Positions 62,893 to 64,000 of a stretch of DNA of 64,000 nt are shown piece by piece. The notes beneath the pieces were generated by a model. The model saw nothing but the letters and a program-made list of their open reading frames with translations, was not told the DNA's origin and searched no databases. The DNA comes from Amaricoccus sp. (GTDB taxonomy: Bacteria; Pseudomonadota; Alphaproteobacteria; Rhodobacterales; Rhodobacteraceae): positions 62,001 to 126,000 of the forward strand of contig NZ_JAGOMQ010000005.1 of the NCBI RefSeq assembly GCF_017993425.1, in the 5' to 3' direction. The position numbers were made by a program, and so were the translations under genes. Every line of letters starts with the position of its first letter. The first letter of the stretch is position 1.

Positions 62893-63947
62893 CCGGGACG
62901 CTCACCCCGCCCCGCGCCGACCTCGACCCTGCGCCCCTCGCCGCGCTCCTGCGCGACCGCGGCATGATCGGGGCCGAGCCGCTCGCGGTCACGCGCCTGA
63001 CCGGCGGCCAGTCGAACCCGACCTACCGCCTCGACGCCGGGCCGCGCCGCTTCGTCCTGCGCAAGAGGCCGCCGGGCGAGCTCCTGAAGTCGGCCCACGC
63101 CATCGACCGCGAGTACCGGGTGATCGTCGCCCTGCGCGACACCGACGTCCCGGTCCCCGTCGCCCATTTCTACGAGGAGGACGCCGGCATCGTCGGCACG
63201 CCGTTCTACGTCATGGACTTCCTCGACGGCCGCGTGTTCCTGGACCAGTCGCTGCCCGGCGTCCCGCGCGCGGATCGCGCGCCCGTCTACCGCGAGATGA
63301 ACCGGGTGATCGCCGCCCTGCATGCGGTGGATCCCGAGGCCGTGGGCCTCGGCGACTACGGCCGCCCCGGCAACTACTTCGCCCGCCAGATCGACCGCTG
63401 GGGCCGGCAGATCCGCGACCATCGCCCGGGGGAGGCGCGCATCGCCGCGCTCGACGCCCTCGCCGACTGGCTGCCGGAGCACGTCCCGCCCGGCGACGCG
63501 ACCGCGCTCGTCCACGGCGACTACCGCCTCGACAACCTCGTCTTCCACCCGACCGAGCCGCGGGCGATCGGCCTTCTCGACTGGGAGCTCTCGACGCTGG
63601 GCCACCCGCTCGCCGACCTCTCCTACAACTGCCTCTCCTGGCACATCCCGGCGGGCGTCTGGCGCGGCATCGGCGGCCTCGACCTCGCCGCCCTCGGCAT
63701 CCCCGACGAGGCGACCTACGTCGGCTGGTACGCCGGCGCGACAGGAGCGGGGCGGATCGAGCACTGGGACTTCTACCTCGCCTACAACCTCTACCGGCTC
63801 GCGGCGATCCTGCAGGGCATCGCGCGGCGCGCCCGCGAGGGCAACGCCGCCGCCCCCGACGCCGTGGAGACCGGAGAGAAGGCCACGCCGCTGGCGGAGC
63901 TCGGCTGGCAGTTCGCCCTGCGCCATCAGGCGTCGGCGGGGGGCTGA
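62889..63947 (+). CDS. aminoglycoside-phosphotransferase-fold (ACAD10/11-like) kinase
   Basis: 352 residues. TRLTGGQSNPTYRLDAGPRRFVLRKRPPGELLKSAHAIDREYRV (about 38-81) is the nucleotide-binding lobe; ALVHGDYRLDNLVFHPTEP gives the Brenner-type catalytic motif H-G-D-x-x-x-x-N, and LLDWELSTLGHPLADL the metal-binding Asp. This family phosphorylates a hydroxyl of hydroxyacyl-CoA as the first step before the dehydrogenase partner eliminates phosphate. Start ATGA overlaps the dehydrogenase stop. Confidence 0.92.
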   Translation: MTGTLTPPRADLDPAPLAALLRDRGMIGAEPLAVTRLTGGQSNPTYRLDAGPRRFVLRKRPPGELLKSAHAIDREYRVIVALRDTDVPVPVAHFYEEDAGIVGTPFYVMDFLDGRVFLDQSLPGVPRADRAPVYREMNRVIAALHAVDPEAVGLGDYGRPGNYFARQIDRWGRQIRDHRPGEARIAALDALADWLPEHVPPGDATALVHGDYRLDNLVFHPTEPRAIGLLDWELSTLGHPLADLSYNCLSWHIPAGVWRGIGGLDLAALGIPDEATYVGWYAGATGAGRIEHWDFYLAYNLYRLAAILQGIARRAREGNAAAPDAVETGEKATPLAELGWQFALRHQASAGG

Positions 63948-63956
63948 CGGAGCCAT

Positions 63957-63994
63957 CCTGGCGGGGCCGCCTTTGGCAAGGCGGCCCCGCCAGG
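63957..63994 (+). terminator. strong hairpin terminator after the acyl-CoA operon
   Basis: A perfect 17-bp stem (CCTGGCGGGGCCGCCTT at 63957-63973 with its complement at 63978-63994) around the tetraloop TGGC, 9 nt past the stop codon of the kinase gene. No T-run follows in the visible sequence; the stem strength and place make it a probable transcription end. Confidence 0.65.
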
Positions 63995-64000
63995 AAGATG

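Overview
The window is a 64 kb, very GC-rich (about 70% by eye) piece of a bacterial chromosome with dense, short-spaced operons on both strands. Four things point to an alphaproteobacterium of the Rhodobacterales (Paracoccaceae-like): the interrupted nuo gene order with an NuoE carrying a C-terminal helix-hairpin-helix extension, a VPLPA-type C-terminal sorting signal, a homologue of the gene-transfer-agent head-spike family (DUF2793), and a small alphaproteobacterial SRP RNA. The genus cannot be named from sequence reading alone.

Layout. 1-8449 (minus): start of the respiratory complex I operon, nuoA-B-C-[sulfotransferase]-D-E-F-[DUF3291]-[two small proteins]-G, with G running off the window. 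9008-9100: SRP RNA (ffs). 9267-15039: rsgA, then a convergent pair (AhpD-like protein and a BisC/TorZ-type molybdoenzyme), then an exported arylsulfatase. 15165-19429: PqiA (two ORFs)-PqiB-PqiC lipid transport system. 19420-20040: a VPLPA-sorted exported protein broken by an in-frame TGA. 20195-22964: dnaX-ebfC-recR. 23055-23504: universal stress protein. 23600-28079: spermidine/putrescine-type ABC importer. 28255-29427: glycosyltransferase followed by two decayed copies of its own 3' end. 29945-33907: the Anbu proteasome-like operon (ATP-grasp, alpha-E, transglutaminase, Anbu). 34187-36439: TonB-dependent siderophore receptor. 36679-38811: pyrF, a DUF188 protein and a NYN-domain protein. 38894-38977: tRNA-Leu. 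39131-43676: large patatin-like protein, HlyD-type protein and a membrane partner. 43969-46074: smpB, a double SpoIIAA-like protein, an SDR gene remnant and a DUF2939 protein. 46558-49294: broken ribbon-helix-helix gene, dapA, pheS and an AT-rich DUF2513 gene. 49489-53086: second glycosyltransferase, GTA-spike-like gene, a 36-bp minisatellite and pirin. 53375-57152: DMT and Bcr/CflA transporters, cold-shock gene, dapB. 57214-61266: rbfA, truB, tRNA-Pro, DMT transporter, FAD oxidoreductase. 61541-63947: small ORF, acyl-CoA dehydrogenase and its phosphotransferase partner.

Most genes are housekeeping or conserved accessory genes. The unusual signals lie in AT-rich intergenic patches. A 15-bp inverted repeat, GTCNCACNGTGNGAC, occurs at three loci (four copies). 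A second, unrelated 22-bp palindrome with core TGACMTGCGCATGTCA occurs at two loci with compensatory base changes. There is also a perfect 18-bp palindrome upstream of truB. Signs of gene decay and transfer are frequent: the stop-interrupted VPLPA gene, tandem decayed glycosyltransferase tails, an SDR C-terminal fragment, a truncated RHH gene, and a low-GC DUF2513 gene fused to the stop codon of pheS where pheT would normally follow.
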